Positions 1-8,455 are shown, numbered from the stretch's first letter. The stretch is DNA of 64,000 nucleotides from Sphingobium fluviale (GCF_004122115.1 NZ_SBKP01000014.1:1-64000); one strand, 5' to 3'. A program made the numbers and translations. Notes: a model not told the origin generated them from the letters alone.

Positions 1-2
1 CC

Positions 3-131
3 GGCATGAAGGACAGCAAAACCATCATCGCCATCAACAAGGACGAGGATGCTCCCATCTTCCAGGTAGCCGACATCGGCCTCGTCGGGGATCTCTTCAA
101 GATCGTCCCGGAACTCACAGAAAAACTGTAA
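3..131 (+). CDS. etfA: Electron transfer flavoprotein alpha subunit, C-terminal fragment
   Basis: This is the 3' end of a gene whose start lies to the left of the window. The readable frame encodes about 42 residues ending in a TAA stop, with the segments [16 protein letters not shown] and [11 protein letters not shown]. These are the conserved FAD-binding tail of EtfA, in which the adenylate part of FAD is bound. EtfA pairs with EtfB and passes electrons from acyl-CoA and other dehydrogenases to ETF-ubiquinone oxidoreductase. A strong hairpin follows the stop directly, so this is probably the last gene of its operon, commonly etfB-etfA. Identification rests only on the tail, but the motif is highly characteristic. 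Confidence 0.9.
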   Translation, partial: GMKDSKTIIAINKDEDAPIFQVADIGLVGDLFKIVPELTEKL

Positions 132-154
132 TCCGGTCATCTGCAAACGCAATC

Positions 155-185
155 AGCCCCGGCCTAGCCCGCCGGGGCTTTTTCG
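155..185 (+). terminator. Rho-independent terminator after etfA
   Basis: An 8-bp perfect GC-rich stem (AGCCCCGG pairing with CCGGGGCT) has a 9-base loop and is followed at once by a run of five or more T. It lies 24 bases after the etfA stop codon and is the cleanest intrinsic terminator in the window. Confidence 0.9.
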
Positions 186-249
186 TGTTTGATCATCAAG
201 GCGATATTCGCGGTTAACGGCGTTGGCGGATATCAACGCTCCCGCTATT

Positions 250-264
250 TTAACGAAATGTTAA
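250..264 (+). promoter_or_regulatory. CtrA-like binding site, exact TTAA-N7-TTAA
   Basis: The sequence is TTAA, seven bases, TTAA, an exact match to the full consensus of the alphaproteobacterial cell-cycle regulator CtrA. It overlaps the likely start codon of the small membrane protein gene. A further TTAAC lies about 40 bases upstream. Binding by CtrA is inferred from the match alone. Confidence 0.4.
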
Positions 265-488
265 CTAGGATTCGCCGCCTCTTCACGATCAGGACCAAGT
301 TCGAGGCCTTTGCCGTGATTTACGCGCTGGCTCTGGGCGCGACGGACCGGGGTATGCATTATGTTGCGCATTATCCAGGTGCAGGCGGCAAGCTGTTGTT
401 CCTCGCCTGCTGTGCGGCGGTGATGATGGGGGGCGGCAAGATTATCGACGCGGTCGAAATGCAGGCTCAGCTCGGCTATCTGGACTGA
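258..488 (+). CDS. Small conserved two-helix membrane protein, function unknown
   Basis: The predicted protein has 76 residues. A basic N-terminus (RIRRLFTIRTKFEAF) is followed by two hydrophobic segments, around residues 19-30 and 48-62, joined by a polar loop. I recall similar small proteins from sphingomonads, but no function is known to me. An upstream TTG would extend the frame by 23 residues into the region just after the etfA terminator. The ATG is preferred because the conserved-looking part starts there, although no clear ribosome binding site is visible. The 3' end overlaps the convergent mobA gene by 13 bases. A CtrA-like site covers the start codon. Confidence 0.6.
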   Translation: MLTRIRRLFTIRTKFEAFAVIYALALGATDRGMHYVAHYPGAGGKLLFLACCAAVMMGGGKIIDAVEMQAQLGYLD

Positions 489-1024
489 GCAACGCTTGAC
501 AGCGCCGCCTCGGCCTGCGCCAACGCTTCCGGCGTATTGATGTTGTAAAATGCGGCCTCCACCGCCACCATGCGCGCACCGCATGCGCGCATCCAACCCC
601 GGATCGAGCGATCCGGTTGGTCATCCAGCCACCTGTCAAGCTGCCCCGCGAGCATGGCAGGCCAATAGCCCATCAGCCAGTGCCCCTCCACCACCGCGGG
701 GCCGGGGGCGAGCCGCAGGCCAAGGTCGGGCGGCAGGGGCATCGTGTCGCACCCTGCGCACAAAACCGCTTCATGCCCCTGTTCGTGCGCGAAATGCAGT
801 GCAGCGTTGAGGCCACCCAATGGCCCCTCGCCGCCGCGCGGGCGATCCGGGACCGAAGGCAAGCCACCCCACTCCCGCCCGACGACGACCAGCGCATCGG
901 TCTGGCCCCCAAGTGCCCGCGCAACATGATCGATCAGCGCCAAGCCATTGAGCCGTGCCGCCGCCTTGTCCGCACCGAAACGCCGCGCCTCCCCGCCCGC
1001 AATGATTGCGCCGAGCAGGGTCAT
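476..1024 (-). CDS. mobA: Molybdenum cofactor guanylyltransferase (MobA)
   Basis: The protein has 182 residues, close to the usual length of the family. MobA transfers GMP from GTP to molybdopterin to form the guanine dinucleotide cofactor used by DMSO-reductase-type enzymes. The N-terminus LLGAIIAGGEARRFGADKA is the nucleotide-binding signature of this nucleotidyltransferase fold, with the glycine pair, arginine and lysine in place. Downstream, GEGPLGGLNAAL and AGCDTMPLPPDL match the family, the latter holding the metal-binding aspartate. The gene begins 15 bases after the YegP-like gene and is probably transcribed with it. It converges with the small membrane protein gene. Confidence 0.9.
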   Translation of the reverse strand: MTLLGAIIAGGEARRFGADKAAARLNGLALIDHVARALGGQTDALVVVGREWGGLPSVPDRPRGGEGPLGGLNAALHFAHEQGHEAVLCAGCDTMPLPPDLGLRLAPGPAVVEGHWLMGYWPAMLAGQLDRWLDDQPDRSIRGWMRACGARMVAVEAAFYNINTPEALAQAEAALSSVAQSR

Positions 1025-1039
1025 GGTAAGCCGCTTCGC

Positions 1040-1210
1040 TTATTCCTCGATCGGCGCGCCCGGTCCGTTCTTGAGAATCGACTCGATGGCATTTTTTGCT
1101 GAGGCCTTGCTCTTGTAACCCTCGGTCCAGAAGATGACTTCGGCGTTGTATTTGAATTTGGCGACATATTCGCCCGCCTTGTTCTGCTCAATCACAAATT
1201 TGTGCGCCAT
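1040..1210 (-). CDS. YegP/DUF1508 family small protein
   Basis: This 56-residue protein reads as a single DUF1508 (UPF0339) repeat. It contains the pattern KAGEYVAKFKYN, then IFWTEGYKSKASAKNAIES, then a short tail. Members such as E. coli YegP carry one or two such repeats and form a small beta-rich fold. Their role is unsettled; some are induced in stress or starvation. The start ATG is the only one in a good position. The gene lies 15 bases upstream of mobA on the same strand, but no functional link to molybdenum cofactor synthesis is known to me. Confidence 0.85.
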   Translation of the reverse strand: MAHKFVIEQNKAGEYVAKFKYNAEVIFWTEGYKSKASAKNAIESILKNGPGAPIEE

Positions 1211-1272
1211 TATCCTGACTCCAGCTGTTCAACGCGAAGAGCAGACTATCTGGCTGCCTCCGCTTCGCAAGG

Positions 1273-2397
1273 TCAAAAGCGCGCGGGCGCGTAAATCTTC
1301 GTATCGAGGGCTGCGATGAGCGGATCATCCCGCCCCAGGATCAGCGCCGCCCCCAGCCGCGCCGCCGCAGGAGCAGTCTGTATACCAAAGCCACCCTGCC
1401 CCGCGAACCAGAAGAAGCCAGGCGCTTCTGCATCTGGCCCATAGACCGGCAACCGATCCGGCGCGAAGCTGCGCAAGCCTGCCCATTTGCGCTCCACCGC
1501 CTCCACGCGCCAGTCCACCACCTGGCTCAGGCGGTCGATCGCGATGGCAACGTCAAGTTCGTCCGGCGCGACATCGCCCGGCTCGGCGGGCTGCTCATCA
1601 TGCGGAGTCAGCCAGATGCGCCCGCCGCCAATTGGCTTGAAATACAAGCTCTCCTCCAGATCGAGCACCAGCGGCAGGTCATCAGGCACTGCCGGGGCCA
1701 TCCGCAATTGCACGACTGTGCGCAACAGCGGCTGGATACCGAGTGGGCGCAGACCGCAGAGGCGCGCGACGTCATCTGCCCACGCACCCGCCGCGTTGAC
1801 GAGTAGGGACGTGCGTACCTCCTCGTCACCGGACAGGCGCACCGCCCAGCCGCCATCGGATAATGCCTGTGCCCCCTTCAAGCGCGTGGAGCAGGCGACA
1901 TTGCCACCGCGCTGGCGTAGCTGTTTCAGATAAGCGCTGTGCAGCGCCGCGACATCAATGTCACACATGGTGGGTTCGGCAAGGCCAGCCGTCCATTCTT
2001 CACGCAGACCGGGGATCGCATCGCGCAAGGCCGCCGCCTCCACCGGCTGAAACAACGCATCATCGGCAAAGGCGGCGATCTTGGCGTCTCTTAGCGGCGC
2101 ATGCTCCACCCGCCCGATATGCAGCGCGCCGCGCGGGCTGAGGAAGCCCTGCTCGGCAAAATCCGGTGCCGGGCTGGAAAGCAACGGATAGGACGCGCGG
2201 GTGAGCGGGCGGACGTTCGGCCCGCCATAACTCTCCGACCAGAAGGCGACCGAGCGCCCGGTAGCATGATAACCCGGTTGCGCCTCGGCCTCGACCACCA
2301 GCACAGACATATGCCCGGCAAGCTCTGCGCCAAGGCTGGCGCCCGCCATCCCCGCGCCGACAATCACGGCGTCATACTGGCTGGCAAGGGCGGTCAT
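1273..2397 (-). CDS. FAD-dependent D-amino acid dehydrogenase, DauA-like
   Basis: The protein has 374 residues of the DAO (FAD-dependent oxidoreductase) family. The N-terminal Rossmann motif VIVGAGMAGASLGAEL binds FAD. The stretch GYHATGRSVAFWSESYG and the C-terminal pattern WAGLRSFAPD, then FFWFAGQGGFGIQT, resemble Pseudomonas D-arginine dehydrogenase DauA closely. That enzyme oxidises D-arginine and other D-amino acids and passes electrons to a quinone or dye rather than to oxygen. The substrate here cannot be read from sequence. The start codon overlaps the stop of the upstream hydrolase gene (ATGA), so the two are probably translated from one message. Confidence 0.8.
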   Translation of the reverse strand: MTALASQYDAVIVGAGMAGASLGAELAGHMSVLVVEAEAQPGYHATGRSVAFWSESYGGPNVRPLTRASYPLLSSPAPDFAEQGFLSPRGALHIGRVEHAPLRDAKIAAFADDALFQPVEAAALRDAIPGLREEWTAGLAEPTMCDIDVAALHSAYLKQLRQRGGNVACSTRLKGAQALSDGGWAVRLSGDEEVRTSLLVNAAGAWADDVARLCGLRPLGIQPLLRTVVQLRMAPAVPDDLPLVLDLEESLYFKPIGGGRIWLTPHDEQPAEPGDVAPDELDVAIAIDRLSQVVDWRVEAVERKWAGLRSFAPDRLPVYGPDAEAPGFFWFAGQGGFGIQTAPAAARLGAALILGRDDPLIAALDTKIYAPARF

Positions 2398-3365
2398 GGG
2401 CGGGAGGCGTACTCGGCAAAGAAGGCGTCTATACGGGCCAGCGCATCATCGCGCACCGCATCTACCTCGCGCAATATTTCATGCGCAACATCGGCGCCAT
2501 AGACATGAATCCGGGCGCCCGGCACCCGCGCCGCCGCACGGATGATCGCGGGGGTGGAGACCACCCGGTCCCCCGCGCTGGCGAGGATCAGCATCGGCGC
2601 GGTGATCCGTTCGAGAGTATCGGGCCGCGCCATCCACGCGAGCGAACGAAAAGCCGCGCGCAGCCATCCCCATGTCGGCGGGCCAAGCGCGACGTCCGGT
2701 CGCTCCAGCTCGAACCGTGCCTCGCGCAACAGGCGCTCCCGGTCATGGGTGAGCACTGTGGGTAAGGCAGTGCCTTCGTCAACGCTCAGAGCCTCGCGCA
2801 CCCGCCCCACCGCCTTGCGCCCCAGCCCCACCGCGCACGCCGCCGCCGCGATCCCGCCCGCCAGCCATTGCGGCAGCGGCCCGGCGCGTATGCCCAGCAT
2901 CGGTGCGGAGAGCGCCACTGCATCCGCCGTTATCCGCCCTTCCGCCAGCGCGCGGAGTACCAGATGGCCGCCCATGGAATGTGCGACGATGACATGCGGC
3001 GCGCTCGTGCGTGTGTGCCAGTCCTCCGCATAGGCCTCGATATCCTCCAGCCAGCAGCCGAAGTCCTCCGCATGGCCCAGCGCGCTGCCCTGTATCAACC
3101 GCCCGGATCCGCCCTGCCCCCGCCAGTCCACGCTTTCAACATCCCAGCCCTGCTCCGCCCAGCCGATCAGCGCCTCGTCATATTTCTCGATATGGTCTGC
3201 CCGCCCGCCGATGAACAGCAGGGAACCACGCGCCCCGCCCCGGCCAGACAGCCGCACGCGCCGCAATGGCCAGCCATCGGGCGCGGGCCAGCTCTCCATC
3301 ATGGCGTCATCAAGGGTGGGCACTGCCAGTCGCATTAACGCGCTGTTTACGAGTTGGTAAGGCAT
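2394..3365 (-). CDS. Alpha/beta hydrolase, lysophospholipase-like
   Basis: The predicted protein has about 323 residues with an alpha/beta-hydrolase fold. The nucleophile elbow is VIVAHSMGGHLVL (G/A-H-S-M-G), the strand and turn VESVDWRGQGGSGR lies before it, and the likely acid and histidine are in LASAGDRVV and GADVAHEIL. This pattern fits the monoglyceride lipase/lysophospholipase L2 group, whose members release fatty acids from membrane lipids; the substrate is unknown. Start choice is uncertain. The ATG used here has a weak AGG upstream, while a second ATG ten codons later (MRLAVPTLDD) is also plausible. The gene is divergent from cpaA, with start codons only 19 bases apart. Confidence 0.75.
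   Translation of the reverse strand: MPYQLVNSALMRLAVPTLDDAMMESWPAPDGWPLRRVRLSGRGGARGSLLFIGGRADHIEKYDEALIGWAEQGWDVESVDWRGQGGSGRLIQGSALGHAEDFGCWLEDIEAYAEDWHTRTSAPHVIVAHSMGGHLVLRALAEGRITADAVALSAPMLGIRAGPLPQWLAGGIAAAACAVGLGRKAVGRVREALSVDEGTALPTVLTHDRERLLREARFELERPDVALGPPTWGWLRAAFRSLAWMARPDTLERITAPMLILASAGDRVVSTPAIIRAAARVPGARIHVYGADVAHEILREVDAVRDDALARIDAFFAEYASRP
3335..3349 (+). promoter_or_regulatory. Degenerate CtrA-like site before the Tad pilus operon
   Basis: The sequence is TTAA, seven bases, TTTA, one mismatch from the CtrA consensus. It sits 36 bases before the cpaA start. In Caulobacter, pilus genes of this family are under CtrA control, so the position is suggestive. One-mismatch sites are expected a couple of times by chance in a window of this size. 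Confidence 0.25.
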
Positions 3366-3384
3366 TGCGTCTAGACCTGACGTC

Positions 3385-3858
3385 ATGAGCGGGGAAATTA
3401 TCCGGATTATCTTGCTGTGCGCACTGGCTGGCTTGCTGGTGGCCGCCGCTGTTACGGATATACGCGCGCGCATCATTTCCAACCGGCTGAACCTCGCAAT
3501 TGCTTTGCTTGCGCCGCTTTATTGGCTGGCGAGCGGGATTCCCGCCTGGCCGGATATGGCTCTGCAAGTCGGGTTAGGCATCGGCATGTTCGGCATTTTC
3601 GCGGCGCTATTCGCGCTCGGCATGATGGGCGGAGGCGATGTGAAGCTGCTTGCCGCGGTCGCCTTGTGGTTCCCGTGGCAGGCACTGGTGCTGTTGCTTG
3701 TGCTGATGTCGGTCATCGGCGGCGTGGTGACACTGGTGACAGTGATCCACCACCGGATCAGCAAAAGGCTGGGCCAGCCGGAGGTGCCTTATGGCGTCGC
3801 CATCTCGCTCGCGGCGATGTGGCTGGTCGGTGAACGGATAATTAACCAATTTGCGTAA
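3385..3858 (+). CDS. cpaA: Prepilin peptidase CpaA/TadV
   Basis: This 157-residue polytopic membrane protein belongs to the A24 aspartic peptidase family. The two catalytic aspartates are in TDIRARIISN (about residue 25) and MMGGGDVKLLAA (about residue 85), the signature GxGD element. It has the short form typical of Tad systems, without the N-terminal methyltransferase domain of PilD. It cleaves the leader of Flp pilins and pseudopilins at the inner membrane. It heads the Tad locus; cpaB follows after 51 bases. No Flp pilin gene lies beside it, so its substrate must be encoded elsewhere. Confidence 0.9.
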   Translation: MSGEIIRIILLCALAGLLVAAAVTDIRARIISNRLNLAIALLAPLYWLASGIPAWPDMALQVGLGIGMFGIFAALFALGMMGGGDVKLLAAVALWFPWQALVLLLVLMSVIGGVVTLVTVIHHRISKRLGQPEVPYGVAISLAAMWLVGERIINQFA

Positions 3859-3909
3859 CATTTACGCTCGGAAGACCCGCTTTTCCGGGCTTGGAGGACG
3901 AGGTTCGTC

Positions 3910-4884
3910 ATGGATGTGAAAAAAGCAGTGCTGCTGGCAGGCGCGCTCATCATCGCAGTGGCAGCGGCACTAATGGCCCGCTCTATGTTCAGCGAGACAC
4001 AGGCGCCAGCGCCGCAGGCAACCGCCTCCGCCGTGCCGCAGCAGGCGCTGGATGGCCCGCAGGTGCTGGTCGCGAAACGCGCGCTGCCCGTGGGCACGAT
4101 CATTGATGCCGAGAGTTTCCGGTTTCAGCCCTGGCCGAAGGATCTGGTCGAGGAACCCTATTATCTTCAGGGCAAGGCAGACCCACAGTCGCTTCAGGGC
4201 GCTGTCGTCCGCAATGCCATCACCGCAGGTCAGCCTGCGACGCGCGGCGCACTCATCATGCCGGGCGAGCGCGGCTTCCTTGCCGCCGCTCTTGGCCCCG
4301 GCATGCGTGCTGTGACAGTGCCGGTCTCTATGCAAAGCTCGGTCGCGGGGTTCATCTTCCCCGGTGATCGCGTCGACGTGCTGGTGACGCAGACCGTGAA
4401 CGGTGAAGACGCCAACAACCCGCTGCGAGTCACGGAAACCATTGTGCGCAACCTGCGCGTGCTTGCCACCGATCAACGCACCAATGCGCTCGATGAAACA
4501 GGCAAGCCTGATGTGCGCACCTTCTCCAACGTTACGCTGGAGGTAACACCGCGGATCGCGGAAAAGATCGCCGTATCGCAAACCATGGGCCAGATTTCGC
4601 TCACGCTGCGCGCGCTGGCAGACACCAAGCAGGATCTGGACGCAGCCATCGCCAATGGCAATGTCGCACTGCCTAACAGCAACGATCCCGCCGCTGAAAA
4701 ACGCGCGCTCACCACTATTGCCTCGCGCCCAGAGGATGGCCGCTTCGGCTATTCCACCGGCGGCGATGTATCCCGCTTCGCCCGCCGCTCCATGCCGCCG
4801 CGCAAGGTTGTGCCGCAGGTCGGCGCGCTCGTCCGCGTGGCGCGGGGTACAGCGGTCGAGCAGGTAGAGATCAGGGGGAACTGA
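3910..4884 (+). CDS. cpaB: Flp pilus assembly protein CpaB/RcpC
   Basis: The protein has 324 residues. An N-terminal membrane anchor (residues 6-24) is followed by an SAF-like domain starting at VLVAKRALPVGTIIDAESF and then the RcpC/CpaB domain (PGMRAVTVPVSMQSSVAGF, PGDRVDVLVTQTV). CpaB is a periplasmic component that works with the secretin channel of the Tad pilus. A GGAGG sequence lies 12 bases before the ATG. The cpaC start follows one base after the stop, pointing to a polycistronic message. Length and domain order are normal. Confidence 0.92.
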   Translation: MDVKKAVLLAGALIIAVAAALMARSMFSETQAPAPQATASAVPQQALDGPQVLVAKRALPVGTIIDAESFRFQPWPKDLVEEPYYLQGKADPQSLQGAVVRNAITAGQPATRGALIMPGERGFLAAALGPGMRAVTVPVSMQSSVAGFIFPGDRVDVLVTQTVNGEDANNPLRVTETIVRNLRVLATDQRTNALDETGKPDVRTFSNVTLEVTPRIAEKIAVSQTMGQISLTLRALADTKQDLDAAIANGNVALPNSNDPAAEKRALTTIASRPEDGRFGYSTGGDVSRFARRSMPPRKVVPQVGALVRVARGTAVEQVEIRGN

Positions 4885-4885
4885 G

Positions 4886-6466
4886 ATGAACCATACACGC
4901 TCATCGCTGCGCAAGGCAGGCGGTCTCGCCAGTGCCCTGTTGCTCGCCAGCGCCAGCCTGATCGCACCCGCCGGGATAGCTGGAGCTGCTCCGGACGCGG
5001 CAAAGTCAGCAGAAAACGGCGTCATCCTGATGTCGGTCGGCGCCAGCCGCGTCATCAACCTGCCGGGCAGCATGACCGATGTGGTCGTCGCCAATCCCGG
5101 CGTGGCGGACGTGCATGTGCGCTCGCAGAACCAGATCTATATCCTCGCGAAGAGCGCGGGGGAAACCAGCATTTCCGCCACGACTGCGGGGGGCCGCGTA
5201 TTGTGGAGCGGCATGGTCCGCGTCGGCAACAACCTCACCAGCATCGATCAGATGCTGAAACTCGCGATGCCGGATTCGGACATCACCGTCTCCAAGATGA
5301 ACGGGCTGATCCTGCTCACCGGCACGGTGAAAGCGCCGGAAGACGCCGCCGAGGCCGAACGGCTGGTGCAGGCGTTCTCTGCCCCGCCTCCGGGGCAGCC
5401 GGTTCCCACCGTCGTCAGCCGCTTGCGCACCGCGACGCCGCTTCAGGTCAACCTTCAGGTCAAGATCGCCGAAGTCAGCCGCAATCTGATTCACCAGATC
5501 GGCACAAACTTGAGTAGTGCCGACTTTACAAACGGTTTCAAGTTCGGGGCTGCAACGGGTCGGCAAATCGTCAGCGGCCAATGGACGCCGGGTGGATTTC
5601 TCGGCACCGGCAATGGCCTTGTGCCCGGAACTGGGGGCAGCGTCGCGTCGCAGCAGATTGGCGCTACCACGATCGCCGCGGACACCAAGCTGTTCGGCAT
5701 GAACATCCTCGCCGCGCTCGATCTGGCGGAGATCAGCGGCCTCGCCACCACGCTGGCGCAGCCCAACCTCACCTCGCTTTCAGGCGAGACGGCGAGCTTC
5801 CTTGCGGGCGGCGAATATCCCTACACGGTGTTTAATGGCGCCAACAACGGCAACAGCATCGAGTTCAAGCAATATGGCGTGCAACTCGCCTTCACCCCCG
5901 TGGTGCTGGCGGATGGGCGCATCTCGATGCGCGTGCGTCCCAGCGTCTCGACGCTCGATTTTTCGATCAACAGCAGCGTTCCGGCGCTGAAAACCCGCAC
6001 CGCCGAAACCACGGTGGAGCTTGGCTCCGGCCAGGCCTTCATGATCGCGGGGCTGCTGAGCAACGACACTGCCAACAATATCAACAAGGTGCCCGGCATC
6101 GGCAACGTGCCGATCTTGGGCAGCCTGTTCAAATCGCGCAAATTCCTGCGCGACGAGACCGAGCTGGTGATCGTCGTCACGCCCTATTTGGTGAAGCCGA
6201 TCAACGCCAGCGACGTGCGCCTGCCGACTGACGGCTTCCGCAACGCGACGGAGCTTCAAGGCTTGCTGCTCAACAAGGGGTCAGACGGTGTGAGCGGCGC
6301 CAACCGGCCCATGCCGTCCGTCGCGCCCAAAGCGCCACCGGCCAGCCCGGCAGGCGCGCCACAAGCCGCCATAACCCCCGTTCCCGCGCCAGCGCCTACG
6401 GGTGACAAGCGCAAGCCCGCCCGCACCGCTGCTGCGGAGGCTGTCGGGCCGGGCTTCACATTCTGA
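4886..6466 (+). CDS. cpaC: Tad pilus secretin CpaC/RcpA
   Basis: The protein has 526 residues. A signal peptide (about residues 1-34, ending near GIAGAA) is followed by the N-terminal pilus-type domain (SRVINLPGSMTDVVVANP), a BON-like domain (SKMNGLILLTGTVKAPEDA) and the C-terminal secretin domain with VPGIGNVPILGSLFKSRKF and ELVIVVTPYLVKP. Secretins form the outer-membrane ring through which the pilus leaves the cell. The last 60 or so residues are rich in proline and alanine and lie outside the secretin fold. The gene sits directly between cpaB and cpaD, as usual for the family. Confidence 0.92.
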   Translation: MNHTRSSLRKAGGLASALLLASASLIAPAGIAGAAPDAAKSAENGVILMSVGASRVINLPGSMTDVVVANPGVADVHVRSQNQIYILAKSAGETSISATTAGGRVLWSGMVRVGNNLTSIDQMLKLAMPDSDITVSKMNGLILLTGTVKAPEDAAEAERLVQAFSAPPPGQPVPTVVSRLRTATPLQVNLQVKIAEVSRNLIHQIGTNLSSADFTNGFKFGAATGRQIVSGQWTPGGFLGTGNGLVPGTGGSVASQQIGATTIAADTKLFGMNILAALDLAEISGLATTLAQPNLTSLSGETASFLAGGEYPYTVFNGANNGNSIEFKQYGVQLAFTPVVLADGRISMRVRPSVSTLDFSINSSVPALKTRTAETTVELGSGQAFMIAGLLSNDTANNINKVPGIGNVPILGSLFKSRKFLRDETELVIVVTPYLVKPINASDVRLPTDGFRNATELQGLLLNKGSDGVSGANRPMPSVAPKAPPASPAGAPQAAITPVPAPAPTGDKRKPARTAAAEAVGPGFTF

Positions 6467-6483
6467 CGGGAAGGATCATCATC

Positions 6484-7134
6484 ATGACTAGCTCACATAC
6501 CCGCTCCTTCCTCCGCCGCTTCGCCCTCGTCGGAGCAATCGCGCTGCCACTTGGCGCGTGCGGCGCTGAAACCGCTGTCAATCGCGGCGTCGAATCCGTG
6601 CATCAGCCGGTCGTCAGCTACACCAGCTTCGTGCTGGATCTGCGCGCAGACAGCGGTGCGGGAGTTTCCACCGACGAAAAGGCACGGCTCAATGGCTGGC
6701 TCGATTCGCTTGGCATAGGCTATGGCGACAGTGTAGCTCTGGCCGGGGCATATAGCGCCGCCGCCAAGGCAGACATCGCCGACGTGCTCGGCCAGCGTGG
6801 CATGCTGGTGCGCGATGACAATGCAGTCACCGCCGGAACGCCGCCTTATGGCTCGGTTCGGATCGTCGTGCGCCGCGCGACCGCTGCCGTTCCCGGTTGC
6901 CCCGACTGGCGGACGAAACAGGAAAACACCATGTCCGGCGGCACCAGCTCCAACTTCGGATGCGCGGTCAACAGCAATATTGCCGCTATGGTCGCCAACC
7001 CGGAAGACCTCGTCCGCGGCCAGACCGAGAGCAATGGCGGCCTGCGCACCGCGACATCCAATCGCGCGATCAAGGACATGCAGGCCAAGCCGACAACCGG
7101 CTCCGGCGGCCTCGTGAGCCTGGGAGGAAACTAA
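6484..7134 (+). CDS. cpaD: Pilus assembly lipoprotein CpaD
   Basis: The protein has 216 residues. The N-terminus RRFALVGAIALPLGACG is a lipoprotein signal with lipobox LGAC, so the mature protein should be anchored in the outer membrane. The segment PGCPDWRTKQEN and then SNFGCAVNSNIAAMVANPEDL is characteristic of CpaD, which helps place or stabilise the CpaC secretin. The cysteines in these two segments may form a disulfide. It starts 17 bases after cpaC and ends three bases before cpaE, so all four genes look cotranscribed. Confidence 0.88.
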   Translation: MTSSHTRSFLRRFALVGAIALPLGACGAETAVNRGVESVHQPVVSYTSFVLDLRADSGAGVSTDEKARLNGWLDSLGIGYGDSVALAGAYSAAAKADIADVLGQRGMLVRDDNAVTAGTPPYGSVRIVVRRATAAVPGCPDWRTKQENTMSGGTSSNFGCAVNSNIAAMVANPEDLVRGQTESNGGLRTATSNRAIKDMQAKPTTGSGGLVSLGGN

Positions 7135-7137
7135 GCG

Positions 7138-8418
7138 ATGAACGCTCCCTTCAAAATGGGCATGGGCGCCGGGCGCGACATGTTTCAGGCCTATGCGTGT
7201 GACGACAACACCGCCGCCATCACCCGCTCCGTCGCGGTTGAGATGGGCTGGGATGCAGAGCGCGTCTATAAGGGCGGCCTGCGCAATGCGGTGCAGTCTC
7301 TCTCCGTCAGCGCCAGCCCGCATGTGTTGTTCGTCGACATGTCGGAATCGATCGATCCCCTGAACGACATCAATGGCCTCGCCGAAGTATGTGAGCCGGG
7401 CACCATCGTCATTGCCTGCGGGCAGGTAAACGATGTGCGGCTCTATCGCGATCTTCTGGGCAGCGGTATTCAGGATTATCTGCTCAAACCGCTCAACGCC
7501 GAACATCTGCGCGAGACATTTGCCAGTGCGCAGGCCGCGTTTCTTGCGCCCCGTCTGGAAGGCGGCGATATGCACAGCCACATCGCCACCGCCGTCATCG
7601 GCGTGCGCGGCGGCGTGGGTGCTTCGACGGTCGCAACGTCGCTCGCGTGGCTGCTCTCGGAAAATGCCAAGCGGCCGACCGCGCTTCTCGATCTAGACCT
7701 GCACTTCGGCACCGGCGCGCTGACGCTTGATCTGGAGCCGGGCCGAGGCCTGATTGACGCGATCGAAAACCCCAGCCGTATCGATGGACTTTTCATCGAG
7801 CGCGCTATGGTGCGGGCATCAGACACGCTGGCCCTTCTTTCCGCCGAAGCGCCGATCCATCAGCCGATGCTGACCGATGGCGGCGCGTTCCATCAGCTTG
7901 AGGAGGAATTCCGCAGCGTGTTCGGCGCCAGCGTCATCGATATGCCGCGCCATATGCTGATCCAGTTTCCTCATCTCATGGTAGATTATAATGTCGGTGT
8001 AGTAGTGACGGAAATCACGCTGGCCGGCGCGCGCGACACCATCCGGCTGCTGTCTTGGCTGCGCTCCAACGCGCCGCAGATGAAGGTGATCGTGGTCGCC
8101 AACAAGGTGCAGGCCAATGCGCTGGAAATATCGCGCAAGGATTTTGAACAGTCCATCGAGCGCAAGATCGACATCAGCCTGCCTTACGACATGCGCCTTG
8201 CAGCGCAGGCCGCCAAGCTGGGCAAGACGCTTGCCGAGGTATCCAAATCCAGCAAGCTAGGTGCGTCTTATGCCGAGGCGCTGAGCCAGGTTCTGGAGCT
8301 GGGCGGGGCAGATGGCACAGTGGCCGAACCCAAAAAGGGCGGCTCGCTGATCGGCAAACTGGAAGGTCTGAAAGGCATGCTGCCCAAAAAGGGCGGCAAG
8401 GCCAAGGCGGAAGCATAA
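7138..8418 (+). CDS. cpaE: Pilus assembly/localisation ATPase-like protein CpaE/TadZ
   Basis: The protein has 426 residues. Residues 1-140 form a pseudo-receiver domain (PHVLFVDMSE, then DYLLKPLNAEHL), followed by a MinD/ParA-like domain from about residue 150. The Walker A-like loop is GVRGGVGASTVATSLA, where the lysine of the usual GKT/GKS is replaced by alanine. This is common in TadZ proteins, which act in polar localisation of the Tad machine and may bind nucleotide without normal hydrolysis. LLDLDLHFG follows as the Walker A' strand. A lysine-rich tail ends the protein. The cpaF ATPase gene expected next is not present. Confidence 0.9.
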   Translation: MNAPFKMGMGAGRDMFQAYACDDNTAAITRSVAVEMGWDAERVYKGGLRNAVQSLSVSASPHVLFVDMSESIDPLNDINGLAEVCEPGTIVIACGQVNDVRLYRDLLGSGIQDYLLKPLNAEHLRETFASAQAAFLAPRLEGGDMHSHIATAVIGVRGGVGASTVATSLAWLLSENAKRPTALLDLDLHFGTGALTLDLEPGRGLIDAIENPSRIDGLFIERAMVRASDTLALLSAEAPIHQPMLTDGGAFHQLEEEFRSVFGASVIDMPRHMLIQFPHLMVDYNVGVVVTEITLAGARDTIRLLSWLRSNAPQMKVIVVANKVQANALEISRKDFEQSIERKIDISLPYDMRLAAQAAKLGKTLAEVSKSSKLGASYAEALSQVLELGGADGTVAEPKKGGSLIGKLEGLKGMLPKKGGKAKAEA

Positions 8419-8455
8419 GCAGGCCATGACATTTGGCAGGCGTGGATAGGACTTC

